Source: Nephrocerus scutellatus (taxonomy: Eukaryota; Arthropoda; Insecta; Diptera; Pipunculidae). Taken from it: 64,000 bases of DNA. The stretch spans positions 64,432,882 to 64,496,881 of the forward strand of contig OX352761.1 in assembly GCA_947095585.1 (NCBI GenBank). Reading direction: 5' to 3'. Position numbers and translations under genes: made by a program. Shown here one piece after another: positions 34,687 through 45,737 of this stretch. The first letter of the stretch is position 1. Every line of letters begins with the position of its first letter. Below the pieces are notes generated by a model. It did no database searches, was not told where the DNA came from, and worked only from the letters and a program-made list of their open reading frames with translations.

Positions 34687-35058
34687 GGAGGTAGACTGGA
34701 AAACGAAAATATGTCGGAGAAGGAAAGGCATCCATACATACTACCACGCAACAGTAGATTAACGAAATTGCTAATCAAACATATTCACGAGAAAACGCTG
34801 CATGGAAGAATTAAACTACTTTTATCCACACTTCACCGGTCGTTCTGGGTGATTCAAGCTAAATCTGCAGCACGTCAAATTATCCACAATTGCGTGCGAA
34901 GTCACCGTTTCAATGCAGTCTCTAGTAACCAGATTATGGGAATGCTTCCAACTCCACGAGTCACAACATCGCGTCCATTTACACACACGGGTATTGACTA
35001 TGCCGGACCAATTTAAATCCGTATTTTAAAAGGCAGAGGGAGTCGATCAACGAAGGGC
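34687..35058 (+). pseudogene. BEL integrase N-terminal zinc region, copy 2
   Basis: Same zinc region and GIDYAGP block as at 12229. A TAA follows GPI in this copy. The target duplication GAAGGGC is at 35052-35058. Confidence 0.85.
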
Positions 35059-37895
35059 AGAGGCGGACAATAAATAAAGCTCCGTTAGGGTGAGCAATGT
35101 TCAAAGACCGTGTTCCACTGTTTTGCATTCTATCCAACTGCGTCGCAAAAAATTTCTTGGTTGGAGGCGGTTTCCGTCCGAATACAATTGGCAATTACAC
35201 CGTCTGGCACGTAATTCTGCGACATTAACTATCTGTTATAAAGTGACCACTTCACAACTTAGTTACACAGCATTGCAACACAGTTGCAGTGTCGCAATCC
35301 TAAATCAATGCCCTATAACAATCTTGCTATACTCACATCCGTTGAACCAACATCCGCTATTTCACAATCCCAAATCAATATCCTACATAGTTGCAACCTT
35401 GCAACTATTTATTACAACAATTAATACAGCGCCCTAAATCAATGCCCGTTATTGCCCAATACCAGAGCAATGAACCCCAACCAATAAACAAAACCAATAA
35501 CACACAGCAATCAAACCAAATGTACATTATGCCGACGCAGCATATAGTACACAGTACAAACGGTCGAGTCATTGTACTGATGCGGTGCCGTACGAGGCCC
35601 TATGCTGATGTCATATTTCTCTATCCATTCACCCCAACTTACATATTGCGCAACCGCACTGCAATATGATTCAAATGTAGGTCACAACCGCATACATGAA
35701 TTTGATTTCCTCTTTCGCGCATTAGGATAGGTCAGTATTAAAAGCTCGAACGTGTTGAATTTGATGTTGTGAGCTTTCATATAGGAATCTTTGACAGTAA
35801 AAGCTCTAATACCGAGGTTTCGTTATTGGAACCGAGGCAGAATATAGGCAGTCACATAGAGTATCAGGAACAGTCATATAGTCATATAGAGTACCATCAG
35901 CCAGACTGGTAATAAGCAGTCAGATAACAGAGTCCAACACAAAGTTATTTTACTAAATCAAACACAAAGTTATTATACAAAGTGAATATACCTTACTAAA
36001 TCAAACACAAAGTTATTATACAAAGTGAATATACCTTACTAAATCAAACACAAAGTTATTATACAAAGTGATTATACCTTACTAAATCAAACTCAAAGTT
36101 ATTATCCTATCAATATCGCGTCTTATTTAAACCTATAAGTACCAAAATTGTGTGAATGTTTAATTTTAAGAATAAGTTTTAATAAAACTAGATTAAAGAA
36201 AACCAACCATAAACTTGCTTATTGATTTATTTGGACAACAACCATCGTGAAAAACAGGAAACCCAAAATAATGTAAGCTAGTATTAGAACCTCTTTATAA
36301 GAGCTAATACTACAACATATTTGTAATGCAAAACGAAACTACTTCTCTTAAAATATTGTGTCCCTCTCTCCCATTGAAACAACTGTGGAGAAAACTTCAC
36401 GATATTGGTATTGGGGACAAAGTTTTCCATTTGACTGTCAACTGGACCCAACTGAGCTGAATAACCATTTTCTTACATCTGCATCACCTAGCTCTCGCTT
36501 ATTGACTCCAGTGACGTATCATAATGTTTGTCTCTCGACTTTTGAATTTTCCACTTTTTCTGAGGTAGACGTGGCGAGTAGCATCATGTCACTACATTCT
36601 AACTCAGCTGGAGACGATGGTGTATCTTTAAAATTCTTAAAATTGATTATTCCAGTGATCCTTAGCCCCCTGTCACATATTTTTAACTTTTGCATTACTT
36701 CTTCATCGTTTCCGAATACTTGGAAACTTGCTAAAATAATTCCAGTTGCAAAAAAAGCTAATGCCTCCATTCCAACCGACTTCCGACCAATAAGTATACT
36801 GTCGTGCATATCAAAAATTTTTGAAAAACTAATTACAAAGCAGATCACATTCTATATTAGTGCCCACAACCTTTTGTCTCCATTGTAATCCGGTTTCAGC
36901 CCTCAGCATAGTTGCAAGACAGCAATGGTAAAAGTGATGGACGACATTCGAAACTCGTTTGATGATTATCATATTACTTTACTTTGCTTGTTAGATTTCT
37001 CTAACGCCTTTGACACCATAAATCATAATATTCTCTGTAATAAACTCAGACAACTATTTGGATTTGGAGATAACTCTGTTAAGCTTTTAAGGGACTATCT
37101 CTCTAACAGGTATCAGAGAGTTCTTGTTGGCGATTCTTACTCTTCTTACTGTTGAGTTGAGACCGGCGTTCCACAAGGCTCCATTTTGGGTCCGGTTTTA
37201 TTTTGCATTTATATAAACGACTTAACATGTGTTCTTAAAAACTGTAACTTTCATCTTTATGCTGATGATCTTCAAATTTACATTTCGAGGTCAATAGGCG
37301 CGATTCGATACGTGCATAAGCTTCGTAGATACGATCACACCTCAGCCCTGTTCAATAACGTTTTCGGTTGCCCTCTGAGGCGGCTTCTGGACGCCAGAAA
37401 TTGTATCTTCCTACATAATATCATTGTAGCACGTACCCCGGCGTACCTATTCAATAAACTGCGTTTTACCCGATCCTCCAGGAATAGCACTCTTATTATA
37501 CCGAAATATAATTTTCTTAATTCCTCAAGGCACTTCCTCGTTCATGCCATCCGACTGTGGAACTCATTGCCGCCTTCTCTAAAATTAATAGCTAACGCAT
37601 CGCGCTTCCAGAGGGCTATCTACGATCATTATAATTTGCAATAATTCCCCCATGAACCCTGCTTTCTATTACTCCATCCTTTCTTTCTTTTTAATTTTGT
37701 TCCTATACTTTCTTTTTTTTAGTTTGTTTTTAACCTCTAAATTTTTCTACTTTATCGAGTCTTACTATCTCAAGTTTGTTAGCTTATATCACAGTTTCAT
37801 ACTTGCATTTATTAGCTAAAAAACCCTGTACACTATAAGACTCAGTCTTTTGTACTTATACTTAAGATCATAAATAAAAATGAAATGAAATGAAT
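35059..37895 (+). mobile_element. CR1/L2-like insertion in integrase, copy 2
   Basis: 2,837 bases between GAAGGGC duplications (35052-35058 and 37896-37902). It has the LTR-like block with 43 bp repeats (about 35939-36108), RT blocks with the same two stops, YADD near 37258, a C-terminal tail, and 3' end ATGAAATGAAATGAAT. It is the clearest copy of the insertion. Confidence 0.87.
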
Positions 37896-38612
37896 GAAGG
37901 GCTATATTGCAGTGTTCGTATTCGTGGTAACTAAGGACATACATCTTGAACTGGTCAGCGATTTCACTTCAGAAGCGTTTATTGCAGCTGTTAGAAGATT
38001 CATATCCCGAAGAGGATTTTGCGCTCACTTCTGCGGAACAACATTCGTAGGAGCAAACAAAGAATTATAACAGCAGCTTAAACTTGTGATCGTCTAAAGC
38101 AACAAGCAAACCGCAGATAACCTTATTACACATGGAGTCCAGTGGCACTTTATCCCGCCAGCTGCACCACGCTTCGGTTTGTGTGAAGCTGGGGTAAAAT
38201 CTATGTAGTACCATCTAAAACGGATCATCTTGACATTTGAAGAGCTGTCCACCATATTAACGCAAGTGGAAGCCAGTTTAAATTCTCGTCCATTAGTTGC
38301 AATAAGCAATGATCTTGACGACAACTCCATACTGACGCCTGGACTCTTTCTCATTGGCGCTGCCTTAAAAGCCTTACCTGATTTTTGACTGGACCAAACG
38401 AAAATTTATCGTTCACGCTGGAGATTGATACAAAAAATAATTCAAGATTTTTGGCACAGATGGTCCTCAGATTCTTTGGCGCAACTTCAACAGAGATGAA
38501 AATGGAAACAAGTACATAAAGACATTTCCATAGTACTAATCAAGGACGATCGGTTACCACCAACTAAGTGGAATTTAACCAAGATAACGTGACTATTATC
38601 AAAACTATGCGC
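37896..38612 (+). pseudogene. BEL integrase core and DUF5641-like tail, copy 2
   Basis: Same blocks as the other units: [41 protein letters not shown], and LIKDDRLPPTKWNL. The second catalytic Asp is lost and stops are shared (KEL*QQ). Confidence 0.85.
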
Positions 38613-38620
38613 GTTACAGA

Positions 38621-39761
38621 TTGAAACTGATAAGGGAAAACCAGAACCGGGAAGACAGGAGAACGACCGAAACCAACACGAGAAAGTCAACGCTGGAATA
38701 CAAAGCCGTCAATTCCTTAGTGGCAAGGACTTGTTTTAAGCCCCTTTTCTGGTGGTGCATCATAACTATCGCAATCAGTCCCATAGCTTCTCAACAAATC
38801 GCTAATAGTTTTGAAATTATACCATTAGCAACACATCGTGGTCAAATACACCCTTTAATATTGACAGTTCAACAACCCAAAACAGAATTGGCGCGCATCC
38901 ATGACCACATTCCAAGGACTATGATGATACCTGGAGATCGGAACCATGAGTCAATCCTTCAACTGTATAAGGCCATGCAGCAAAGGGCACGAGTTACAGA
39001 CAAAAACGTCATTTTTGAGCTCACCCTGCCGCTATTGTACAATGAAGAGTTCAAAGTGAACAAGGTCCTTCCAGTACCCACATTGCATAACAAAACCTTT
39101 ACGTTCATCGAACCGTCATCAGACTACATGATTGTTAATCTTCAAGGCGATCATTATTATGTGATGAACGAAAACGCATTCTCTTCATGCGACCGAAGCG
39201 CACTGGACTTTTACTGGTGCAAGATAAAACATCCACTATACACAGCCGGTTCAACTGTAGTTCCAGCTAAGTTATCAGGAAGTGGTATTTTGAAACTAAA
39301 TCCAAACTGTAGAGTCCATCAGACAACAATGATATTGATTTGGCAAGCAGACCATCAAAACACAACTGCAACCTTCGTACTTACCTATCCAGAATATCTC
39401 TGATCAATTGGTTAGATTCAGCTATAAACCAGAAAATGTCCCAGTATTAACGTCGGACATTACGCAGCACAATCTTAAAATACAACAAGACATCGCCTTA
39501 CAAAGAAGTCAAGAAACTCTTCTGCACGGAATACGAACACAAAAAATTCACCAGATTTCCCTTAGCGGAATTGGGACACTCTTAGCAATTGTGTTCAATA
39601 TCGACATAATCATAAGAAGACTGACACGGAAAAAACCAGAGGTAACCCTTCAATTAACCCATCAGCCTGAACCAGCACCTAGAAGAATGGAAAGAAGAGC
39701 CTCATCAGCAAGCCAGTTTCAGCCAACAACAATGTTCTTGGAGGAACAGTTTGCAGTTTAA
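38621..39761 (+). pseudogene. BEL env remnant, copy 2 (most complete)
   Basis: A 260-codon frame (38621-39403) has a signal-like hydrophobic segment, FIEPSSDYMIV, ENAFSSCDRS and SGSGILKLNPNC. It then stops after YPEYL. A second frame (39408-39761) carries the hydrophobic anchor GIGTLLAIVFNIDIII and a basic tail. The block order is that of F-like env proteins of insect retroelements. The ATG lies in a 36-base segment deleted from all three BEL env copies but kept in the right-hand array. Confidence 0.75.
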
Positions 39762-39784
39762 GACATCAGGCGGCGGCCCCAGCA

Positions 39785-40174
39785 TGTTACGACCATAACA
39801 TACGGACTATCACGATCATAATTCTACACATTTTTACAATTCAGCACATTTTATTTTCCCAGCAAAATATAGATACCGTTGTGTGACACATTCCCACAGT
39901 TTTCTGTTGCCCTCAGCACATTCTCTGGGATAAAATTTTTCTCAGCTAATATGCAAAATGCAAGGTGTCTTATTGCTGTCTGGGTACGTGTTATTTTTGC
40001 TTTTATTTATCAATTTTAAAATTGTACAATAAGAATTAATTTAGTATAAAAGAACAAAATTAAATGATAATAACTCAGTTCTTCTTTACAAACCAAACAT
40101 AAACCGTGTTTTAATTATTGACTTCCCCCCAGTGGTAAGGGGTCATTAAATATTTATCATCAATTCATCATAAA
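39785..40174 (+). repeat. BEL/Pao element, right (3') LTR
   Basis: Begins TGTTACGACC after a purine/GC-rich tract (GGCGGCGGCCCCAGCA) and ends about TTCATCATAA. CAAA repeats follow, as they precede the left LTR. Private second-half variants are AATGCAAGG, TAAGAATTAATTT, ATAAAAGAACAAAA and CCCCCCAG. Confidence 0.85.
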
Positions 40175-40515
40175 ACAAACAAACACACGGGCACGCGAAG
40201 TTAATATAGAGAATTTAAATACAATTAAAAAAAAACAACTTTTCCGTCAAAATCATCTGGCACCTCTCAATTTATTTAAAAAATTTTCATGTACATTTTC
40301 TAATAGGAGATAGGTATGTGCTTAAAATTTTAAGAAAATCGGGCTAATTTTTAAAAATTTACATGGACACAACACGGGTCTCAGGGCCCGATCACTCCAA
40401 ACAATTTACAAAAAAATTTATCGCAGGATTCCACGACAAACCGACCGATCTGCCGACCGACCGACCGGACGTGCCACGGCCAAGTGGAGTTAATATAGAG
40501 ACTTTTAAAGGGAAG
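40175..40515. repeat. Mixed dispersed-repeat fragments
   Basis: Contains TTCCGTCAAAATCATCTGGC, shared with 42166; GGGCCCGATCACTCC, a copy of the degenerate ~130 bp repeat; a short CCGA run (CCGACCGACCGACCGG); and the phrase GTTAATATAGAGA twice (40201 and 40490). Noncoding. Confidence 0.55.
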
Positions 40516-40519
40516 GTAT

Positions 40520-40790
40520 ATGAGTAAGAATGGCTGTGTAAAAGTAGTCCTATTTACTGCCCATTTTTTTAGTGGAACGTCTTCTCCTGAACAATAGCCG
40601 GTCGCATGGCGCCTCTCCATTAATTCAACCGCATTACTGCCCATCTTCGGAAATAGTGTTTATAGATTCTTTCAGTCATGTCTTTCTTTCCTTATGTGTG
40701 TGGAACGCTTTGCGAAGTTCTGTATTCCCGCGTCAATACGATCTGCAGGAATTCAAAAGACTAGCTTAACCATAACGCACACGTTGTGTT
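40520..40790 (+). pseudogene. C-terminal end of a Jockey/I-type non-LTR element
   Basis: The frame reads NNSRSHGASPLI, then WNALRSSVFPRQYDLQEFKR before a stop. This resembles the 'R.WNSLP..VF...YDL..FK' terminus of Jockey-superfamily RT proteins. It is followed by a short untranslated region and an A-rich stretch. Strongly 5'-truncated. Confidence 0.6.
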
Positions 40791-40935
40791 AAGCATGAAG
40801 TCTAGCGTTATAAATAAGCCCATTTACGTCTGTGCAAATTATAAAAATAAAAAAAATTAAAAAATTATAAACTATAATAAAATATAATATATATTATATA
40901 TAATTATAATTAAACTGAAATAATATATGTAATTA

Positions 40936-41229
40936 TTTATTTCAGATTCGACTTATGAGCCACACATGGAGAGCAACTTAAAAACTGTGTTTGATAAATT
41001 TCTTAGTGTTGATCGTATAAGTGAGGATCAAATAAAGTCAACAGCGTTCAGTGGCATTGTAGCTCCTATAAAATGTTTTGGAAAATCAAAATATATACAA
41101 ATGAAGATAAATCCAGAGAGTTATTCGTGTGAAAATATTACAAATTCACAAAATAATGATCATTCTGTTTTTCTACATTCTGTAGACGTTTATACTGGTA
41201 ATTTTCTGGTGGAGACATCGATCTAAACT
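40936..41229 (+). CDS. Unrecognised open frame with acceptor-like 5' border (E1)
   Basis: The region 40966-41226 is an 86-codon frame (MESNLKTVFDKFLSVDRISE...). It stays open upstream to TTATTTCAG at about 40935-40946, which looks like a splice acceptor, so it may be a terminal exon or a transposon C-terminus. A decayed duplicate lies at 42737-42955. I recognise no domain. It is more likely repeat-derived than a host gene because of the copy nearby. Confidence 0.35.
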
Positions 41230-41524
41230 TATGACGTTTAATTAATTTTTTAGAATTATTAGTAAATCAATAGCATATTAATATCTCAGAAAATATTTGC
41301 AATTTAAAACACGTTCGCAGTCCCATGTATCATATTTGATACTTAGAGTGTGTAAGTGTTTTTTCTCAGGACGTCCATTTATCATATATGATACGCGATA
41401 TACCTGATTCAAAATCTAAATATAAAATCGTGTGACACTGAAATGAAGAAATTGGCAGGAACGTATAGGAAGATGTTGGAAAACATAATAAAGTGTAAAC
41501 ATTTTGGGATTGAACTTTTATTAA
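41230..41524. repeat. Downstream part of the E1 repeat with palindromes
   Basis: Contains the palindromes GTATCATATTTGATAC (about 41327-41342) and ATCATATATGAT (41381-41392). The sequence recurs, diverged, at 42956-43275. Confidence 0.65.
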
Positions 41525-41771
41525 TGCTGCGTTGCTTTGGCTAATCCAGCTTGGCTTTACAAAAGAAACAGCTTTTGGCTTTAAATGGGCTTTAAATGTT
41601 CGATGCATTTTAATTGTTATGTGTGTTAAACAAAACACCGCCTTACGGTGAGCGCTATAACTAAGAAATGGCTTTAGTTATAAATCCAAAAAACTTTTTG
41701 GATTTATTTTCGGCTTTATGCTTATGCGATTTTGTTGTAAGCCAAGCTGGATTAGCCAAAGCAGCGCAGCA
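41525..41771. mobile_element. MITE with 37-38 bp terminal inverted repeats
   Basis: The left end TGCTGCGTTGCTTTGGCTAA (41525-41562) is the inverse of the right end (41735-41771, ending CCAAAGCAGCGCAGCA), with one mismatch and one indel. TA lies next to both ends. The second copy of the surrounding repeat (near 43263) lacks the 249 inserted bases. Internal hairpins are present, such as TATAACTAA paired with TTAGTTATA. It has no coding capacity. A TA target suggests a Tc1/mariner-type relative, but that is inference. Confidence 0.85.
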
Positions 41772-41867
41772 ATAGAAAAATGTTATAAAGCAACAACATG
41801 AAATCCGCACTTTTTTTAACTTCATAGTAATAAACGTATGCACATGATATTGCGATTTTATTTTTTA

Positions 41868-42440
41868 CTAGCTGACCCGACAGACGTTGTCCTGTCCCAC
41901 TTTCAATAAATTTGTTTGTGATCGTTTTGTGAATTGTGAAAAGCTATTTGAAATGTTAAATCTAATTAAAAAATTGAGGTGTGGGCACAAGACAACTTTC
42001 TTTAACGGACGGGGCCGGAATCTTTAGTAAATGTATATTAAATTTTTTTTTTTTTAAAAATTTATTTTTTTTTATTTTTTCTTATTTATTTTTGTTTTAT
42101 GTTTAAATTTCTTTTGCACCTAACATTTGCAAAAACTCTAAAACTGTCACTTCCGGTTATTAGATTTCCGTCAAAATCATCTGGCCCCTCTCAATTTATG
42201 TAAAAAGCTTAAATATGAATTTTCATCCCGATAAGTTCAGCTGTCTATTCTATAGAGTGGACACAGACAGACAGACAGACAGAAAGACAAATTTTTTATT
42301 TTTGCTTTTTCTGACTCAGGAGTTGAGGAAATGAGTAAACCTGCAAAAATCCCGAGTTCGAAAATGTTTATACTACTATATTTCCTCTTACTATTTAAAA
42401 GAAAGTAAAACATGGAGGTATGGGAACAACACTACTTTTC
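41868..42440. repeat. Dispersed insect repeat starting CTGACCCGACAGACGTTGTC
   Basis: The sharp start ACTAGCTGACCCGACAGACG is followed by GACGGGGCCGGAATC. The end part has GTTCAGCTGTC and a CAGACAGACAGACAGACAG run, then an AAATCCCGAGTTCG phrase. A second copy begins at 43351. The class is unknown. Similar starts are widespread in insect genomes, from general knowledge. Confidence 0.6.
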
Positions 42441-42736
42441 TTTAGTGTGTGGAGTGGTAATGGTGTTGAGGGGGTTGATGTGGTGGGTTGCTTGACTGAA
42501 AATTTTTTTATACATAAACTTTTTACCGAGGGACAACTCACTGAAGGACTTTCGCCACGCCAATATGGAGGGCTATACCCTTTACTAAAATTAAAATAAA
42601 CGTAATAATAATTATAGTAATAATAGTTGATAGGGCGGGGTATCTCAAGGTGGGTCTTGGTGGTTAGTTGGGGGGAGGGTAGTGTGGTTGGGGCAGCCAG
42701 GCGACGCTGAGTATTTCAGCTAATGTATAATAAAAC
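42441..42736. other. Intervening DNA with a G-rich stretch
   Basis: No gene. The region 42632-42703 is G-rich on the plus strand, with several GGG/GGGG runs (GGGCGGGG, GGTGGG, GGGGGGAGGG), unlike the AT-rich surroundings. It probably belongs to the adjacent repeat. Confidence 0.5.
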
Positions 42737-43427
42737 TGGAGAGCAACTTAATAACTATGTTTGATAAATTTCTTATTGTTGATCGTATTAGTGAGGACCA
42801 AATGAAGTCAACAGCGTTAAGTGGCATTGTAGCTCCTATGAAATGTTTTGGAAAATCAAAATATATACAAATGAACAGTGTTATTTTCAAAAATTCAAAA
42901 AACTTAAATTGTAAACTGTAAACTTGTAACTTTCTGGTGAAAACTTCACTCTAAACTTATGACACTTAATTAATTTTTTAGAATTATTAGTAAATAAAAA
43001 GCATATTAATATCTCAGACAATATTTGCAATTTAAAACACGTTCACAATCCCATGTATCATATTTGATACATAGAGCGTGTAAGTGTTTTGTCTCCGGAC
43101 ATCCATGTATCATGTATGTGATGTATGACATGTGATAAACCTGATTTAAAATCTAAATATAAAATTACACGTGTGACACTGAAATGGAGAAATTGGCATG
43201 AACTTATAGAGGATATGTTGAAAAACTTAATAAAGTGGAAACAATTTGTGATTGAACTTTTGTTATAGAAAAATTGTTAAAACAAACTTTTGAACTTTTT
43301 AATACGAGTAATAAACGTATACACATGATACTGTGATTTTATTTTTACTAGCTGACCCGACAGACGTTGTCCTCTCCCACTTTTAATAAATTTGTTTGTG
43401 ATCGTTTTGTGAATTTATGAAAAGCTC
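42737..43427. repeat. Second copy of the E1 repeat (E2)
   Basis: Offset about 1,770 from E1. The coding-like part is broken (42737-42955), then come the palindrome GTATCATATTTGATAC (43055-43070), the empty MITE site near 43263 and the CTGACCCGACAGACGTTGTC start at 43351. It is diverged from E1 at many sites, so the duplication is older than those in the BEL region. Confidence 0.7.
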
Positions 43428-43435
43428 TTTGAAAT

Positions 43436-43674
43436 AAATAATAATAATATTCGGCGCGACTGACCATTGAGCACATATGGAAGGGACCTACAATTTAAGG
43501 CCGGCTCCGAACGCCGAAATGAGAAGCTTTCCGTGACAAGTTATTTTTCTCGGAACGTTTATCACATTCGCTAGAGCTGGGACACCGTGAAAAATACTTT
43601 TGGTTTTACTGAAATTCGAACCACGAACCTCCTGCTCAGTAGTCACGCGCATTTCAACTGAGCCCCACGCCCAC
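43436..43674 (-). mobile_element. tRNA-derived SINE with target duplication
   Basis: Read on the minus strand it starts GGGCGTGGGGCTCAG at 43674, has a B box GGTTCGAAT, a tRNA-unrelated body (GGAGCCGGCCTTAAATTGTA) and an ATT-repeat tail. The direct repeat TTTGAAAT is at 43428-43435 and 43675-43682. The E1 copy of the host repeat shows the empty site (CTATTTGAAATGTTAAAT). The head matches the SINE heads at 14010 and 17829. The body resembles SINE bodies I associate with higher flies. Confidence 0.88.
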
Positions 43675-43682
43675 TTTGAAAT

Positions 43683-44003
43683 GTTAAATTAAAATAAAAA
43701 ATCAAGGTGTGACAACACGACTTTCTTTTACGGGCGGGGCTGGAATCTTTTGTAAATGAATATTAAATTTTTTTTGTTTTCAAAAAAAAATTTTTTTTTA
43801 ATTTCTTTTTAATTGACGTTACAATCAAGGTATTTTCAGGCAGTAAAACGTCAAAAGGCTCCATAAATTTTTTTTGACAGACACAATGGGCTTAGATTGT
43901 TGATTGATTAAAGAAAAGAAGATATAACTGCCTCAACTTAAAAAGAAACACACGTGGCGGAAATTTATTAGCATTTTTAGCTTTAAAAAATATATAATTT
44001 ATA
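43683..44003. other. End of dispersed repeat, then region upstream of the PUS10 pseudogene
   Basis: 43683-43800 continues the CTGACCCG repeat. 43801-44003 is AT-rich and may be the old upstream region of the PUS10 copy. No promoter motif is recognised. Confidence 0.45.
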
Positions 44004-45243
44004 ATGACAAATCAGGAACTGACTGACTATCTTAAAGAATGTGATGTTTGCGAAATCTGTCAATGAGATGACAGATGTGGGAAAATTTGATTGTAAACAA
44101 ATTGTAATAGCCATTTATATGCCGATGTTGTTGCAAATTCGTCAGCGTTGAAGTGGCGAAAATGATCCTCAATCCTATAATTTGCAGGAAACTTTACAAA
44201 AACTACGATGTAAATGGAATAATGATAAATATATGTTTTGATCATACCGAAGAAGACGTCGATACGAGCAATTTGTTAAAAGTTAACGAATTAGCATTCC
44301 CATGAAAGAATCCACGTCGAAGAAAGCAGGAAATAACACGTGATTACAAAGAAAGACATTTTCTTGTTACACGGTTGACAGCAGCACAATTTGAAAAATT
44401 CATTGCGATTCCTCCAACGATTCCCACTTGTGGTCTTATGCTAGAAAATGTAACTCTTTGTGGACCGACGGTCTTTTTGGCTGGGCGTTATCGTAAATTA
44501 CCGCGAAAATTGTCACATACTCCATGGGTTTTACAAGGAAAACGTGTGATGGAAATAATTATTCGCAGTGTAGCGCCTCATTTTTGGTACGAGCTTTCTG
44601 CTTTGACCTTGAGAATTTCATGATACTAATCATATTTCTTTTAGCACTGATATGAGCAAAAAAATCTTTTCTTCCAGAGAAAGTGAGGATGTTGATGTTT
44701 GTTGTTTAGGAAAGCGTCGTCCCTTTGTTCTCGAAATACCAAACTCACTTCGTGTGACAATTTCAAAAAGCTTGGCTTGTGACATCGAATTGGAAATCGA
44801 AAAGTCAATGAAAGTTTCCGTAAAAATATTCAAATGGTTCAACGCGATGATTAAATTCATATCAAAACAGGTGAAGAGAAGAAACGCAAGTTTTATCCAG
44901 CACTGTGTGTGCTTAATAAACCGTCCACAGTAGAAATGCTTGAAAAGCTCAATATTCTAGATGGATTCGAGATACAACCGAAGACTCCGATTAGAGTTTT
45001 TCATCGTAGACCATTTCATACGAGACCACGAACTATTTATAGTCTTAAAGCATGGGTTCATAGTGTAAATTATAAGATTCTGGTGCTGGACATCGTAAGT
45101 CAAGCTGGTACTTACATCAATGAACTTCGCCGAGCATTCGTTCAATAATTGGCATTCGGGTTGATATAGATAAAGATATTATTACACTAGATGTTATAGG
45201 AATAGACCTAGACTGACCGAAGGAAATTGACAATCGCGATTAA
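44004..45243 (+). pseudogene. Pus10: PUS10 (tRNA pseudouridine synthase 10) pseudogene, longest copy
   Basis: PUS10 makes pseudouridine in the T-loop of tRNAs. The ATG at 44004 opens DYLKECDVCEIC, a cysteine-rich N-terminus like the PUS10 zinc-binding start, then breaks. The region 44300-44586 reads EITRDYKERHFLVTRLTAAQ, then TVFLAGRYRKL and HTPWVLQGKRVME. After a 58-base intron, FSSRESEDVDVCCLGKRRPF corresponds to the catalytic GREDVDV.LG.GRPF block; the Asp is kept and GRED is altered. TPIRVFHRRPFHTRPRTIY and QAGTYINE close the domain. Premature stops (44303, 45214) and frameshifts near 44820-44930 make it non-functional. The retained intron shows a DNA-level copy. Confidence 0.85.
44587..44644 (+). 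other. Intron in the PUS10 pseudogene
   Basis: GTACGAGC opens and TATTTCTTTTAG closes a 58-base interval with a branch-like ATACTAATC 28 bases before the acceptor. Removing it joins the flanks in frame, reading FCTDMSKK across the junction, which fits PUS10 alignment. Equivalent intervals are at 58607-58664 and 63302-63359. Confidence 0.75.
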
Positions 45244-45389
45244 GAGAGAAGCACAAATTGAAAAACTAATGCTACTTTATTAAAATTTGAGAAAGCACTA
45301 GAAACTGGCATGTGGAATCAATTGGTCGAGCCCGTGTTTTCCCGAATCTTATAATCTGCAGGCCTTCAAATTAGCCGTTAACAACTTCC
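45244..45389 (+). pseudogene. C-terminal relic of a Jockey-type element
   Basis: WNQLVEPVF, then in another frame PESYNLQAFKLAVNNFLKDD, resembles the terminal 'WNSLP..VF...YNLQ.FK' block of Jockey-superfamily proteins. It lies between PUS10 and the LTR-like repeat. The same relic is at 59264-59409. It could instead be part of the adjacent repeat. Confidence 0.45.
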
Positions 45390-45737
45390 TGAAGGATGAT
45401 GGATAAAGTATTCATAAGTTGTTTATTAATATAAAATATATATTTTAAAAAAAATTGTATATCAGTATTTTTTACATTATTTATATAATTTGTAATATTT
45501 TCTTGGTCAAGGTTTTCTGTAGTTTTCCCTGACCATGATTCATTGATAAAAGTATTTGGACTCGCGTCGTTTTAGTTTCGTGTTCGTTTTTCGTATTGCT
45601 TTTTCAATGAATCAGAGAGAATTCTGAGAAAATAAATTGAAACCGGCTACAAACGTGAGGAATGTAGTATATTTTAAATCACATTCCTTCGATTTTTATT
45701 TTATTTTGAATTTTAATAAAGGGCTTAGCCCAACTTA
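45390..45737 (-). repeat. LTR-g, Gypsy-type LTR, copy A
   Basis: The block TGAAGGATGATGG...GGGCTTAGCCCAACTTA is about 345 bases long. In two other copies (57334 and 62030) it lies at the 3' side of a minus-strand Gypsy env/pol fragment, which is why I read it as an LTR in minus orientation. Exact ends and TG/CA termini are uncertain. Copies A and B2 share variants CGTCGTTTTAGTTTCG and GTAGTATATTTTAAATC. Confidence 0.55.

Noticed and set aside
36519..36848. Minus-strand frame of 109 codons inside the CR1-like RT (also 16386 and 20205)
   Set aside because: It is the shadow of the plus-strand RT, which carries the recognised blocks.
44004..45243. A functional PUS10 gene
   Set aside because: Premature stops and frameshifts interrupt the N-terminal, linker and C-terminal parts. 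The B and C copies share the linker and C-terminal ones.
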